A stretch of 64,000 nucleotides of DNA from Sphingobacterium sp. SYP-B4668 (GTDB lineage Bacteria; Bacteroidota; Bacteroidia; Sphingobacteriales; Sphingobacteriaceae). Position 1 is the stretch's first letter, and each line of letters begins with the position of its first letter. The notes beneath the pieces are model-generated. The model worked only from the letters and a program-made list of their open reading frames with translations, was not told the origin of the DNA and made no database searches. The stretch covers positions 1,550,001-1,614,000 of the forward strand of contig NZ_CP115483.1 in the NCBI RefSeq assembly GCF_027627455.1, read 5' to 3'. A program made the translations under genes and the position numbers. Positions 18,561 through 26,832 of this stretch are shown piece by piece.

Positions 18561-18567
18561 CGCTTGA

Positions 18568-18613
18568 AGTTTTCGAAGTACGAGTTTATGACAACATCTG
18601 TACTTCGAAAACT
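18568..18613. terminator. bidirectional hairpin between convergent genes
   Basis: AGTTTTCGAAGTAC (18568-18581) and GTACTTCGAAAACT (18600-18613) make a perfect 14-base stem between the PepSY gene and the convergent sensor peptidase gene, so it can serve both directions. Confidence 0.65.
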
Positions 18614-18625
18614 ATCAAATGTATG

Positions 18626-20050
18626 TTATTTAGGGTCATTATGATCTGCAAAAACCTTATCGTAATAAGGCTGGGTCAACACGTCTAATTGATGCGTATA
18701 TGAGCGACCTACCTTTGCTTTTCCGTGCAGCTTGCTCACATAATACAATACGACATCCTCCTCCTCTAATTTTTTTAAATCCGTATTTTTTGCTTTTTTA
18801 CCGTCGATCCAAACCCCGTACACTTTTGTATCTTGCCACTTGTTGAATTCCTGACTTGTTGGTGTTCTCTTTTTCGGCTTTGTCATAGATGCGACCCAAT
18901 GCTTGGGCGAATTGATGTCATGAGGCGATAATGTCCGTTCTTTCACCTGTTTTTCAGACATCAGCGAGGCAATGTATGCCATTCTTTTTCTATCCACCGA
19001 CTGCACATTGATTCCAGTGATGGTTTTTCCGTTGTTGTCCTTCCTCGTAGTCGTGATTGAGCGCATTACACTGTCGTATTCCGCCAATAGCGCTGAGGAA
19101 GCTCCAAGACGCTTTATTGTGTCTGTTTCCATTATATGGGCTGTTGCCGATATTGCTGTATTCGCCATTAGGACGTTCTTTTGTGCGAAGATTGCTGAGG
19201 CTCCGATCATCACGCAGGCCGTGAGTACAAACAAACCGAATTGTTTTTTCTTGGATGTTTTTTTAGTCATCATAATTAATCGATTTTTTAACTGTTTATA
19301 ATTTAATTGACTTGTTAGGCTTGATTCGAATTTCTGCGCGGGTAGATCTAGTAAAAGATAGCAATACTCCTCTATATGGTCTTGATTCTGAATCACGGCG
19401 CTGTCCGCTAAGTACTCATGATTTAATCGGATCGATCTTTTTATGAAATTATTCATCGGATTGATCCAGAATATACAGGATACCACTTCTGCCAATAAAA
19501 TATCCAAGGTATGCCATTGATCGACATGTGTTTCCTCATGCCGCCATACGGCTGGGTGGATACCTTCATTATAATCCGTCTCATTCACGAATATCTGTTG
19601 CAGAAAGGTATAGGGTGTGGGTGTTGATTTGGTCAGTATAACGGTATAGTGTTGACGTTCTATTTTCCGACCCTTACGGATTTGGTATTGGATTTCCAAT
19701 ACACCCGCAGCAAAACGAGTCAACAGTATTAGAGCAATGGAAAAGTAAACGAAGCCAATAACGTATGTCCAGCTGAAGACATCTTTTTGATGAGGTATCC
19801 TGCTATTATCGATTATATTCTGTGTTGTTGTATACTGGACATATGCTAGATTGGGTAGGAGTGGGGCTACTGATGTGGGATCGTCCTGCTTGATATTATA
19901 CTCCATCGTCGGAATACATAGCGGTAGTACCAAGGCTATTAATAGATACGCTCTTTTGAAATTGTGCATGTTAGACTGTGCGATCCATAGGTGGTAGGGT
20001 ATATACAGCACTATTGAGCACAATATATAATTGATGATATAGGCTATCAT
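18626..20050 (-). CDS. BlaR1/MecR1-type M56 sensor metallopeptidase
   Basis: A 474-residue membrane protein. N-terminal helices at about 1-20, 32-50 and 93-115 are followed by the zinc-peptidase motif HEETH at about 171-175 (WRHEETHVDQWH) and the third-ligand region LNHEYLADSAVI. A further helix (LFVLTACVMIGASAIFAQ) is near 275-292 and a periplasmic tail carries the KVYGVWIDGKKAKN block often seen in Bacteroidota M56 proteins. There is no penicillin-binding domain, so a beta-lactam signal is not implied. Its ATG overlaps the stop of the upstream BlaI-like gene (ATGA), so repressor and sensor are translationally coupled. Presumed action: on an envelope signal it cleaves the repressor. Confidence 0.88.
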   Translation of the reverse strand: MIAYIINYILCSIVLYIPYHLWIAQSNMHNFKRAYLLIALVLPLCIPTMEYNIKQDDPTSVAPLLPNLAYVQYTTTQNIIDNSRIPHQKDVFSWTYVIGFVYFSIALILLTRFAAGVLEIQYQIRKGRKIERQHYTVILTKSTPTPYTFLQQIFVNETDYNEGIHPAVWRHEETHVDQWHTLDILLAEVVSCIFWINPMNNFIKRSIRLNHEYLADSAVIQNQDHIEEYCYLLLDLPAQKFESSLTSQLNYKQLKNRLIMMTKKTSKKKQFGLFVLTACVMIGASAIFAQKNVLMANTAISATAHIMETDTIKRLGASSALLAEYDSVMRSITTTRKDNNGKTITGINVQSVDRKRMAYIASLMSEKQVKERTLSPHDINSPKHWVASMTKPKKRTPTSQEFNKWQDTKVYGVWIDGKKAKNTDLKKLEEEDVVLYYVSKLHGKAKVGRSYTHQLDVLTQPYYDKVFADHNDPK

Positions 20051-20418
20051 TTTATTTTCTTTAACACTTCGTTATCAATTATTTCTTTCAGCTCCAATAG
20101 CTCATCTTGGCTCAGGTTTGTACTTTTTGTAAAAAAGGAAGCAAACTGTAGAGGAGAGCCATCGAAAAAATCTTTGATGAGATTGTTTACATGCTTTTCA
20201 AAGTATTCTTTCTTATCGACAAGAGGATAATACCGTCTAGAGTTTCCGTACATCCGATAGCCTACATAACCTTTGTCCTGCATGCGCTTTAAGAGTGTCA
20301 ATACGGTGGAGTTTGCAGGAATGGGGTCGTCATAGGATTCCATGATTTCTTTAGTGAAAGCATTGTTGTGCTTCCATAATATTTCCATTAGTTGTTCTTC
20401 TGTCTTCGAAAGGCTCAT
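20047..20418 (-). CDS. BlaI/MecI-family transcriptional repressor
   Basis: A 123-residue winged-helix repressor. The BlaI pattern is clear: LSKTEEQLMEILWKHNNAFT at the start, then PIPANSTVLTLLKRMQDKGY (recognition helix) and GNSRRYYPLVDKKEYF (wing), and a C-terminal dimerisation helix pair. It heads the operon with the M56 sensor and almost certainly represses it, because the palindrome TCTACA-AA-TGTAGA 23 bases upstream of its start is a standard TACA/TGTA BlaI operator. The regulon beyond itself is unknown. Confidence 0.92.
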   Translation of the reverse strand: MSLSKTEEQLMEILWKHNNAFTKEIMESYDDPIPANSTVLTLLKRMQDKGYVGYRMYGNSRRYYPLVDKKEYFEKHVNNLIKDFFDGSPLQFASFFTKSTNLSQDELLELKEIIDNEVLKKIK

Positions 20419-20440
20419 AATCTACAGTTGTTTATTTACA

Positions 20441-20454
20441 TCTACAAATGTAGA
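20441..20454. promoter_or_regulatory. BlaI-type operator
   Basis: TCTACA (20441-20446) and TGTAGA (20449-20454) flank AA: a perfect palindrome with TACA/TGTA half-sites as in BlaI/MecI operators. It contains the -7 box of the operon promoter. Confidence 0.75.
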
Positions 20455-20475
20455 TTAACTAATCTATATTCCAAA
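20445..20475 (-). promoter_or_regulatory. promoter of the BlaI-M56 operon
   Basis: On the minus strand, TTTG (20475-20472) and TACATTTG (20452-20445) are separated by exactly 19 bases, a perfect Bacteroidota promoter. Predicted transcription start is about 20 bases before the ATG at 20418. Confidence 0.75.
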
Positions 20476-20562
20476 TTATTTTTCAATTTTTATAAAAAAT
20501 AAGGAACATCCGCAGTCGTTTCTTTCCAAGAATAGCGATTGTTGATACAGTAGATGTTATTG

Positions 20563-20594
20563 AAAAAAGCCACATGGTCATCCCATGTGGCTTT
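20563..20594 (-). terminator. rho-independent terminator of the nucleoside hydrolase gene
   Basis: GCCACATG (20569-20576) and CATGTGGC (20584-20591) form a stem, flanked by an A-run at 20563-20568 that reads as a T-run on the minus strand, just after the stop codon at 20605. Confidence 0.85.
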
Positions 20595-20604
20595 ATCCTA
20601 TTAC

Positions 20605-21660
20605 CTATTTGGTATTTTGATGCTGGCTTTTGGTTGATGATATCAACTCTACAAATCGGTCTTTTATTCGTTGGCTCTGCTTCTCATCGACCGTCAGGTA
20701 TCGATGCTTTCCACGTTTCCCCTCTTCGAATAAGGATTCACCTGTAGCGGTGATTGTGACTTTCCCCTTTTTGGAATACCCAAAATAATGACTTCCCTCC
20801 TCTATAGCCTCCAGTACACTTGTAAGGTCCCAGGTTGGGCGATCATACGTCATGTCCATGTAACTTTTATAAGCTACCACCAAAGGTACTGTTCCGGTAT
20901 AGGCAAGGTTTTGTTCAATAGTTGCGCCAGGGTAGAGGATTTGATTGCCCACCTCAAATGGACTCACTATTATGGCCGTAGGCCATTCGTCAAATACCTT
21001 TTTTGCAGAAGCTATATCTTGGACGATATTGTATTCCTGTGGATTGATACCATTGAAATTTCCCCCCATGACCGAGAGCCGCTTGACTTTCTGCGATATT
21101 AGCTGCTTTCCTGTGAGGGGAGATATATCATCTCCTTTTGTTTCCAAAAGTCTGGCCAGATTTGTTAAATACCCCACACTGACTATTGTCACTGAGCCAT
21201 CTTTCTGGTTTGCTAAGACTTCTCTATAAAAGCGAGTCGATTCTGTGAAATCATGGTCATTGGCCAGCTGTCTTTTAAATTTGGTTCCGTCTGCATTTGT
21301 GTGTTCATATGTTCGTGAGGCAAAATTGATAGGCACAGTGTCTTCCATACCATCTTTTACCATTGCTATCGGAATATGGGGATATCCATACCACGTATTC
21401 ATGATGTCGATAAATTTAGGTGAATACGGGCTGTCCTTATTGATCGATATCCCCAATAGGTTGATTCTATCGATATCCAAATATTTATACAACATATCCA
21501 GCGCTAGGGCATCATCGATATCATTCCCTATATCTGTCTCGAAGATTATATTCACTTTACCCCCGGATTTGTAGTGATTGGGGCGTTGAGCTTCAGATTT
21601 ATGAACGGAAAAAAGCATCATCGACACCAGCAGTAATGTATAGATTTTTTTGTTCATCAT
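20605..21660 (-). CDS. exported inosine-uridine-type nucleoside hydrolase
   Basis: A 351-residue enzyme of the IUNH fold with a signal peptide (about 1-24, KSEA-Q), so periplasmic or secreted. The calcium-binding and catalytic aspartate cluster is present at about 42-50 (DIGNDIDDALAL). Further family features are VTIVSVGYLTNLARLL, SVMGGNFNG and EYNIVQDIASAKKVF. It would split nucleosides into base and ribose. Single gene with its own terminator. A periplasmic nucleoside hydrolase complements the ribokinase and permease at 55022-56984, about 33 kb away; that link is inference. Confidence 0.87.
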   Translation of the reverse strand: MMNKKIYTLLLVSMMLFSVHKSEAQRPNHYKSGGKVNIIFETDIGNDIDDALALDMLYKYLDIDRINLLGISINKDSPYSPKFIDIMNTWYGYPHIPIAMVKDGMEDTVPINFASRTYEHTNADGTKFKRQLANDHDFTESTRFYREVLANQKDGSVTIVSVGYLTNLARLLETKGDDISPLTGKQLISQKVKRLSVMGGNFNGINPQEYNIVQDIASAKKVFDEWPTAIIVSPFEVGNQILYPGATIEQNLAYTGTVPLVVAYKSYMDMTYDRPTWDLTSVLEAIEEGSHYFGYSKKGKVTITATGESLFEEGKRGKHRYLTVDEKQSQRIKDRFVELISSTKSQHQNTK

Positions 21661-21840
21661 GTTATAGTCTATGTTTTGATTTGACCTCTCCTCAATTATA
21701 CGATTATTTTACGTGTTAAATACCTTATGTAACTAAGGGGTCTGTAAGTATGATATCTATTGAATTTGTGTTGTTATTTACAAAGTAGCGTCCGAGGATT
21801 GCAATCTTCGATCAGGAATAATATGGTCTAACATCACTTT

Positions 21841-24800
21841 TTATAACTTTTCTTTTTCCGAAGGTAAGAAATTGAAATGTTTCTTGAACACTTTGCTGAA
21901 GTAAGCCGGTTCGCTAAAACCTGATTTCCATGAGGCTTCCGATACCGAATGCCCCTCTCGCAGTAGCTTCAGTGAATAGTTAAGTTGTACTTTTTTGACA
22001 AAGTGCGCGGGCGTTACACCTGTTAGTACTTTCAGTTTCCGTGTAAGCTGACTGGTACTCAATCCTATTTCACTGGCTAACAGGCTCACATCGATTCCAT
22101 TCTCCATGTGTAAAATCACGATGTTGTTCAATTTTTCAATAAATATTCTATCCACTAGATTGAGTTCTGGTATTTCATTTTCAGCAGGAATGAGTAGTTT
22201 GTCAGCAAATTTACTACGGAATGCCTGTTGTTGGCGTAATCGGTTTTTGATGCGTAAACGGAGTTCTGCAACGGAGAATGGCTTAGTCAAGTAATCATCA
22301 GCTCCATGCTCCAGTCCCAGTATCTTATCGCTTTGTTGAGCTTTCGCAGTCAGCAGCATGATGGGAATATGGCTTGTGATTTCATTTCTTTTGATGACTT
22401 CAGTAAGCTGAAAACCACTCATCTCCGGCATCATGACGTCACTGATGATGATATCAGGTACATGTTCAATTGCCAATTCTATGCCTTGTTTCCCATTTTC
22501 TGCCTCCAAAAAGCGAAATTCTGGTTCCAGATTTTCAATGATAAACTTTCGCAACTCCCGCTGATCTTCTACCACTAGTATCAAGGTGCTGCCTTCATTT
22601 AAAATACCCTGATTCTCTCGAGACTCTTCCATATGGTCTGATGATAGGACTATCGATGCATTGTCATGTTCAGCGTCCGAAGTCGAACGACCTTCGGCCA
22701 GCCAGATCGTAAATGTACAACCACCATCTACATTATTTTCGACTGTCACATCGCCACCATGAAGTTGGGACAATTCTTTCACTATGGATAAGCCAATTCC
22801 CGACCCTTCGAACACCTCATTTTGGTGCGCCTGGTAGAATCGTTCGAAAATATAAGGTAGGTTTTTAGCTGGAATTCCCGACCCCGTGTCACGTATTGAT
22901 ATAAATAGCTTGTTGTCTATATAATCTACGGTAACTTGTATGCTGCCTGCATACGGTGTGAATTTTAGGGCATTTGACAAGATGTTGTTGAAAATACTTG
23001 CCAATGCTTCTGACGAATACACAAAATCGCGGTGCCCAAATTTTACTTGGGCTGCAGAAGTCACGGTTGTTTTCAGTTCGATCTTTCGCTCTTTTGCTAA
23101 CGAGTGGAACGCTTGCACATAATTTTGAGTTTCGTTCAGCAAATTGCCTGTCTTGAAATGCAGACTATATTTACCAGTCTCTATTTTTGTCAGATCCAAC
23201 AGTTGATTAATTAGCTGTAATAGACGTTGTCCACTATATTCCATCTCTTTATACCGTTTCAAAGATTTAGTATCTCCGTCTTTTTTCAGTATCTCTAAGT
23301 GGCCATTGATCAGTGTGAGTGGCGTACGAAATTCATGTGAAATATTGGATAGAAATTGTGATTTAAAAGCCTCTGTGTCTTTTGCTAGCTCAGCCTCACG
23401 GCGTTTCAGTTCAAGATTCTGCTTTTCCAGACGTAGTTTTTTATTTCCCACCCAATAAGTATATAGGCCCATTGCCGTTAATACAATGATAGTCCCCAAG
23501 ATTCCGTAGGTTGTATGGGCCACCATCGTCTTTTTGTTCAGCTCTTCTTGCTGTTTAGCTTTTATCTCTGCTTCCCTCTTGTCAAATTCATATCTCATCA
23601 CTGTTTTTGAGAGATCTTGTTGCTTAAAGCTATCTTGGTACGTTATGTATTGTTTGTAGCTTTCCAATGCAGCCCGATGATTGCCCAGATGCTCTTGGAT
23701 GGAAGAGAGTGTACGGTAGTCTGCTATTAAATGCGTTTTTTCCGCTGTTGTTTTATGGTAGGCCAACGCCTTTTCCATATATGCTTTTGCTTTCACATAT
23801 TCCCCTTGTTTGTTTAGGATCTGAGCTCTTAAAGACCAAGTTGCTGCTTCGACGGATTTGGAGGCACCATCCTCCGCTAGTTGTAGATAATGAAGGGTTT
23901 CGTCCAATTTGCCCTCGACCCATTTTACCTTGACCGCAATTGTATAATATGTCATTGCTGTCAAACTTCGGTCATCGTTTTGTTTGGCTATCGCCAATGC
24001 TTTGTTGTAGTATTGCATCGCTAGGTCCCCTCGATGTCTTTTGTTATAGACATTCGCTATCAGATTGTAGGACTCTATTATACCTGAGTAGTTTTGGAGC
24101 TGCTCATATATTTGTAGTGATTCTCGATGGTATTCCAATGCTTTTTTATCGTTTTCTATTTCGATGTATATCATTCCCAAACCCGCCGATGTCCAGGCTA
24201 CACCCTCTTGGTTTTCTATTTTTTTGTAAGCTTCACGAGCTTCTGTCAGATATTTGGTCGCGTCTGTGTAATCGCCTATTTCTCGATAGCGTGTCCCTAT
24301 ATTGGCCGAAGTCTGGGCTATGCGCCATCCGTCGTTATGCTTTTTGAAGATTGGTAGCGCCTCCTTGTAGTACTTGATTGCTTCTAAATAACTATCCATT
24401 TGCCAATATAATACGGCAATATTGTCGCAAGAGTTGGCAATACCATATTCATCTTTTGATTGTCGACGTAAAGCTAATGCTTTCAGATGCGCTGGGAGTG
24501 CCTTTTCAGGCTTCATTTCTGCTGTATAGATGTGGCCCATATTGTCATAGACATCACCTTGTGTGAATAAATCGTTGACTTTGTAAGCCAGCGTAAGACT
24601 TTGTTTCAGACTGTCCAGGGCTACCTCGTAATTACCTAATTCCCGTTGCGCCACTCCAATTTTTAACAATGCTTTGGCCCAGTTCTTTTCGTCATTACTT
24701 TGTTTGGCAAGCGTCAGTGCTTGTTGGGCATATAGGATAGCTTGCTTGTAATCTCCTCTTTCCCTTTCATATTTACTAGTTAGGATGAGCAAACTTGTCT

Positions 24801-24984
24801 GTTGATGGAGATTTTTTGTTTTTGTTAAAGCGGTTTTTAGCGAATCGATTTTCCGCTGACTATCTTTGGGAGGTGTAGCACTGGAACTTGCAATGAATAT
24901 AAACAGGAGTACTAAAAGTATAAGCGGTACGTGTCTGATCATACGTCTAGGTAAATTGGATTTTTTTAAATTAATATTCAGCAA
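21841..24984 (-). CDS. hybrid two-component sensor/AraC regulator with periplasmic TPR sensor
   Basis: A 1047-residue one-protein signalling system. N-terminal membrane or signal helix at about 16-36; about ten tetratricopeptide repeats (about 45-460); membrane helix at about 491-509; HisKA with phospho-His near 549 (SNISHEFRTPLT); HATPase about 610-765 (N box, DTGSGIPAKNLPYIFERFYQ, GSGIGLSIV). A receiver domain follows at about 798-915 (VVEDQRE, phospho-Asp near 848 in IISDVMMPEMSG, LTKPF), then an AraC DNA-binding domain about 950-1047 ending SGFSEPAYFSKVFKKHF. Classic Bacteroides HTCS proteins use beta-propeller sensors; a TPR sensor is the less usual variant. Its target is unknown: the small divergent genes at 25489-25805 or genes elsewhere. 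Confidence 0.93.
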   Translation of the reverse strand: MLNINLKKSNLPRRMIRHVPLILLVLLFIFIASSSATPPKDSQRKIDSLKTALTKTKNLHQQTSLLILTSKYERERGDYKQAILYAQQALTLAKQSNDEKNWAKALLKIGVAQRELGNYEVALDSLKQSLTLAYKVNDLFTQGDVYDNMGHIYTAEMKPEKALPAHLKALALRRQSKDEYGIANSCDNIAVLYWQMDSYLEAIKYYKEALPIFKKHNDGWRIAQTSANIGTRYREIGDYTDATKYLTEAREAYKKIENQEGVAWTSAGLGMIYIEIENDKKALEYHRESLQIYEQLQNYSGIIESYNLIANVYNKRHRGDLAMQYYNKALAIAKQNDDRSLTAMTYYTIAVKVKWVEGKLDETLHYLQLAEDGASKSVEAATWSLRAQILNKQGEYVKAKAYMEKALAYHKTTAEKTHLIADYRTLSSIQEHLGNHRAALESYKQYITYQDSFKQQDLSKTVMRYEFDKREAEIKAKQQEELNKKTMVAHTTYGILGTIIVLTAMGLYTYWVGNKKLRLEKQNLELKRREAELAKDTEAFKSQFLSNISHEFRTPLTLINGHLEILKKDGDTKSLKRYKEMEYSGQRLLQLINQLLDLTKIETGKYSLHFKTGNLLNETQNYVQAFHSLAKERKIELKTTVTSAAQVKFGHRDFVYSSEALASIFNNILSNALKFTPYAGSIQVTVDYIDNKLFISIRDTGSGIPAKNLPYIFERFYQAHQNEVFEGSGIGLSIVKELSQLHGGDVTVENNVDGGCTFTIWLAEGRSTSDAEHDNASIVLSSDHMEESRENQGILNEGSTLILVVEDQRELRKFIIENLEPEFRFLEAENGKQGIELAIEHVPDIIISDVMMPEMSGFQLTEVIKRNEITSHIPIMLLTAKAQQSDKILGLEHGADDYLTKPFSVAELRLRIKNRLRQQQAFRSKFADKLLIPAENEIPELNLVDRIFIEKLNNIVILHMENGIDVSLLASEIGLSTSQLTRKLKVLTGVTPAHFVKKVQLNYSLKLLREGHSVSEASWKSGFSEPAYFSKVFKKHFNFLPSEKEKL

Positions 24985-25488
24985 TAAAAATATTCTTTAA
25001 GATTAAGTTTACAATTACGGGTCGGCATGATAATCACTTTTAAAAGTTCTCCCTGTGAGAGAGCTTGCAGTTAGGTGTTCCACTGCCATATAACCGTGAT
25101 GGTAGATTGCTTTTTTCGAGAGTTAAATTATGCAATTCTCATAAATTATGCAATTTACTGCTTTTTGAATTAAATACATATCTAAGGGGAGGGGGACAAA
25201 TCGAGATAAAGGGGGGGACATTTTTTTTAGATGCCGATTTTAGTTTATATTACGGAACCCGTTATCCAATTGTTCTGGAGCAGAGAAATACGGTTATAAA
25301 TGCTCCTAACCATTCTGGGCTGCGTGTTTTTAACCTATAAAATGCGTTAATTCTCCTATATATCTTTACCCAACTACACTAATTTTGTAATAATAAAATC
25401 ACGCAAAACCGCGAGATATGATGTCAAACTCTTGTTGATTAACCTTATGGATTCATCTACTTTAAATATTTTTTATTCTAATCTTACA
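24985..25488. other. divergent regulatory region between the hybrid regulator and small ORFs
   Basis: 504 bases without a convincing gene. Contains two 13-base direct repeats (25125-25155), G-runs at 25186-25195 and 25211-25217 followed by eight T, and a -7-like box TAATTTTG at 25380-25387 pointing toward the small secreted ORF at 25489 (no good TTG at the right distance). Confidence 0.45.
25125..25155. repeat. 13-base direct repeat, possible AraC-domain operator
   Basis: AAATTATGCAATT occurs at 25125-25137 and again at 25143-25155, 18 bases apart. AraC-type domains often bind tandem direct repeats, and the repeats lie upstream of the hybrid regulator gene. Confidence 0.5.
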
Positions 25489-25593
25489 ATGAAAAAATTA
25501 TTCTTGCTATTTTTTATGTGGATCTCTACCTTAAATTCCTTTGATGCTCAGGGGCATGAGGTGTCATTTATAACCGGTATCATTCTGAAATAA
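25489..25593 (+). CDS. 34-residue putative exported peptide
   Basis: ATG 25489 to TAA 25593 encodes 34 residues, beginning MKKLFLLFFMWISTLNSFDA-Q, a good Sec signal peptide, with only about 14 residues after it. Lies 17 bases before the next ORF. It might be the start of a decayed longer gene or a true secreted peptide. No homologue recognised. Confidence 0.35.
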   Translation: MKKLFLLFFMWISTLNSFDAQGHEVSFITGIILK

Positions 25594-25610
25594 ATTCCAG
25601 TATTCATGTT

Positions 25611-25805
25611 ATGAAAAATACCTATAAACTAACTTTATACATAGAAGAGGATACGACTGCAAAACTAGAATTTATTGTCACCATTGATTCGACATGTGTC
25701 AATCCCGAGATTTTTCTTGATAAATCCCAAGAAAAATACAATTCCAGATTTGTACAAAAAGTAGTTCCAAAGAAAGTCACCAGACGATCTGTGGATTGCG
25801 ATTAA
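25611..25805 (+). CDS. 64-residue hypothetical protein
   Basis: Starts at ATG 25611 and encodes a charged small protein: MKNTYKLTLYIEEDT, then KLEFIVTIDSTCVNPEIF and a basic tail with two Cys in total. It is followed by two hairpins, the second a strong terminator, which supports real transcription. No family recognised. It may form a unit with the 34-residue ORF before it, opposite the hybrid regulator. Confidence 0.45.
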   Translation: MKNTYKLTLYIEEDTTAKLEFIVTIDSTCVNPEIFLDKSQEKYNSRFVQKVVPKKVTRRSVDCD

Positions 25806-25862
25806 AGGTCGAATGTAGCCGGTGCAGGGATTTGAAAGCCCCTGCATCCCTATTCATTATTG

Positions 25863-25893
25863 ACCGGTATCCCCAAGGGATACCGGTTTTTTT
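25863..25893 (+). terminator. rho-independent terminator
   Basis: ACCGGTATCCC (25863-25873) pairs with GGGATACCGGT (25877-25887) over a 3-base loop and runs into seven T (25887-25893). A smaller stem, TGCAGGG/CCCTGCA, lies just before it at about 25821-25844. Confidence 0.88.
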
Positions 25894-26350
25894 GTGTCCT
25901 TTTAAAAAATCATGACTGTAATGGAGTATAGATATAGGGGTTGGATCGACAACGGGATTACTACAGGCAGGAGATTTTCAATTAAGACTTTCTTATGGTC
26001 TAATTCAGTATTAGACTAGTCTTTGCATAGGGTTAATATAGCCTTTACATAGCCTTACCCTAGCCATTTGCTATGTAAAGGCTATACTAAAGCTAGTTTA
26101 AAAATAGCTTAAGGTAGAAGTTGTTGTTAATTAGATGTTAACTTGTGCCACATCACAAAAACAAAGCCTAGAAGCAATCTCAAACAGGTCATAAAAGTGG
26201 AGGCGAAGCGGGCGAGAAGACAATTTGGAAAATAGGTGTGAGCCTAGCTCAAGCTTGCAATCGTGGTTGAGTATAGTATATGCCTACCCAATTATATTAG
26301 TAAAGCGGAATCTCTGAAAGTATTTCTCATTAGACATCTTTCTGTATAAA
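25894..26350. other. gene-free stretch at the left edge of the accessory region
   Basis: About 450 bases without a believable gene; it holds the long inverted repeat at 26037-26086. Short open stretches around 26160-26230 are interrupted by stops and may be the debris of an older mobile element, but no protein family could be matched. Confidence 0.4.
26037..26086. repeat. perfect 16-base inverted repeat
   Basis: TATAGCCTTTACATAG (26037-26052) and CTATGTAAAGGCTATA (26071-26086) are perfect complements, separated by 18 bases. No T-run follows, so it is more like a recombination, regulatory or element-end structure than a terminator. Confidence 0.7.
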
Positions 26351-26602
26351 TTGGATAAGACAAATAAAGAAGAAGTGACAATATTCTGTATCCTGACTAC
26401 TTGTTCTATGATGCGTAATATCGTTCGTTGTAATGAAATCCTTAATCCAAGGACACGTTATGAGATTATTCCAGAGTTTTTAAAAATTGAACCTTATATG
26501 CAACACCTTGCTTTTTTCAACTTGTATCATGCTCAAATTTTGCGCAATGAACAAATAGAAAAAAGTACTTTAATACTTGAACAGTTTATAGTTACCCCGT
26601 AG
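26351..26602 (+). CDS. doubtful 83-residue ORF before the transposase remnant
   Basis: Open from TTG 26351 to the stop at 26602. The translation (MRNIVRCNEILNPRTRYEII and further) has a protein-like composition but matches no family I know, and the start codon is weak. It ends four bases before the IS3-type remnant and may be part of the same decayed insertion. Confidence 0.25.
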   Translation: MDKTNKEEVTIFCILTTCSMMRNIVRCNEILNPRTRYEIIPEFLKIEPYMQHLAFFNLYHAQILRNEQIEKSTLILEQFIVTP

Positions 26603-26606
26603 CAGT

Positions 26607-26798
26607 TATTATTTTAAGCCCAAGGGAGAATCTCTGTTCAACCTGCAGGTTATGAATGCCATAGACCATAAGTTCCTGGACTGCCCCTTCTACGGCGTAG
26701 AGCGCATGACGGACTATTTGAGGCAGGATCTGGGTTATTTCGTTGGGCAGAAGCGTGTTCGTAGGCTGTATAAGCTCATGAACCTGAAAACCAAATAG
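26607..26798 (+). pseudogene. IS3-family (IS150-like) transposase OrfB remnant
   Basis: 63 codons plus stop in one frame: YYFKPKGESLFNLQVMNAID, then CPFYGVERMTDYLRQDLGYF and KRVRRLYKLMNLKTK. This is the HTH_21 region that precedes the DDE core of IS3/IS150 OrfB transposases. It has no start codon and ends at a stop where the intact protein would continue into the integrase core, so both ends are lost. No terminal inverted repeats are visible nearby. Confidence 0.85.
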
Positions 26799-26832
26799 GG
26801 AAGTTTACCCTTTCAAATACACTACCTGAACT

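Noticed and set aside
25065-25340. 91-codon ORF in the hybrid regulator upstream region
   Set aside because: Starts at a weak codon, runs across the G-runs and poly-T and has no protein-like pattern; the region is better read as regulatory.
26160-26230. Possible short protein fragment (KQVIKVEAKRARRQFGK)
   Set aside because: Basic short stretch bounded by stops; could not be linked to any transposon or plasmid protein with confidence.
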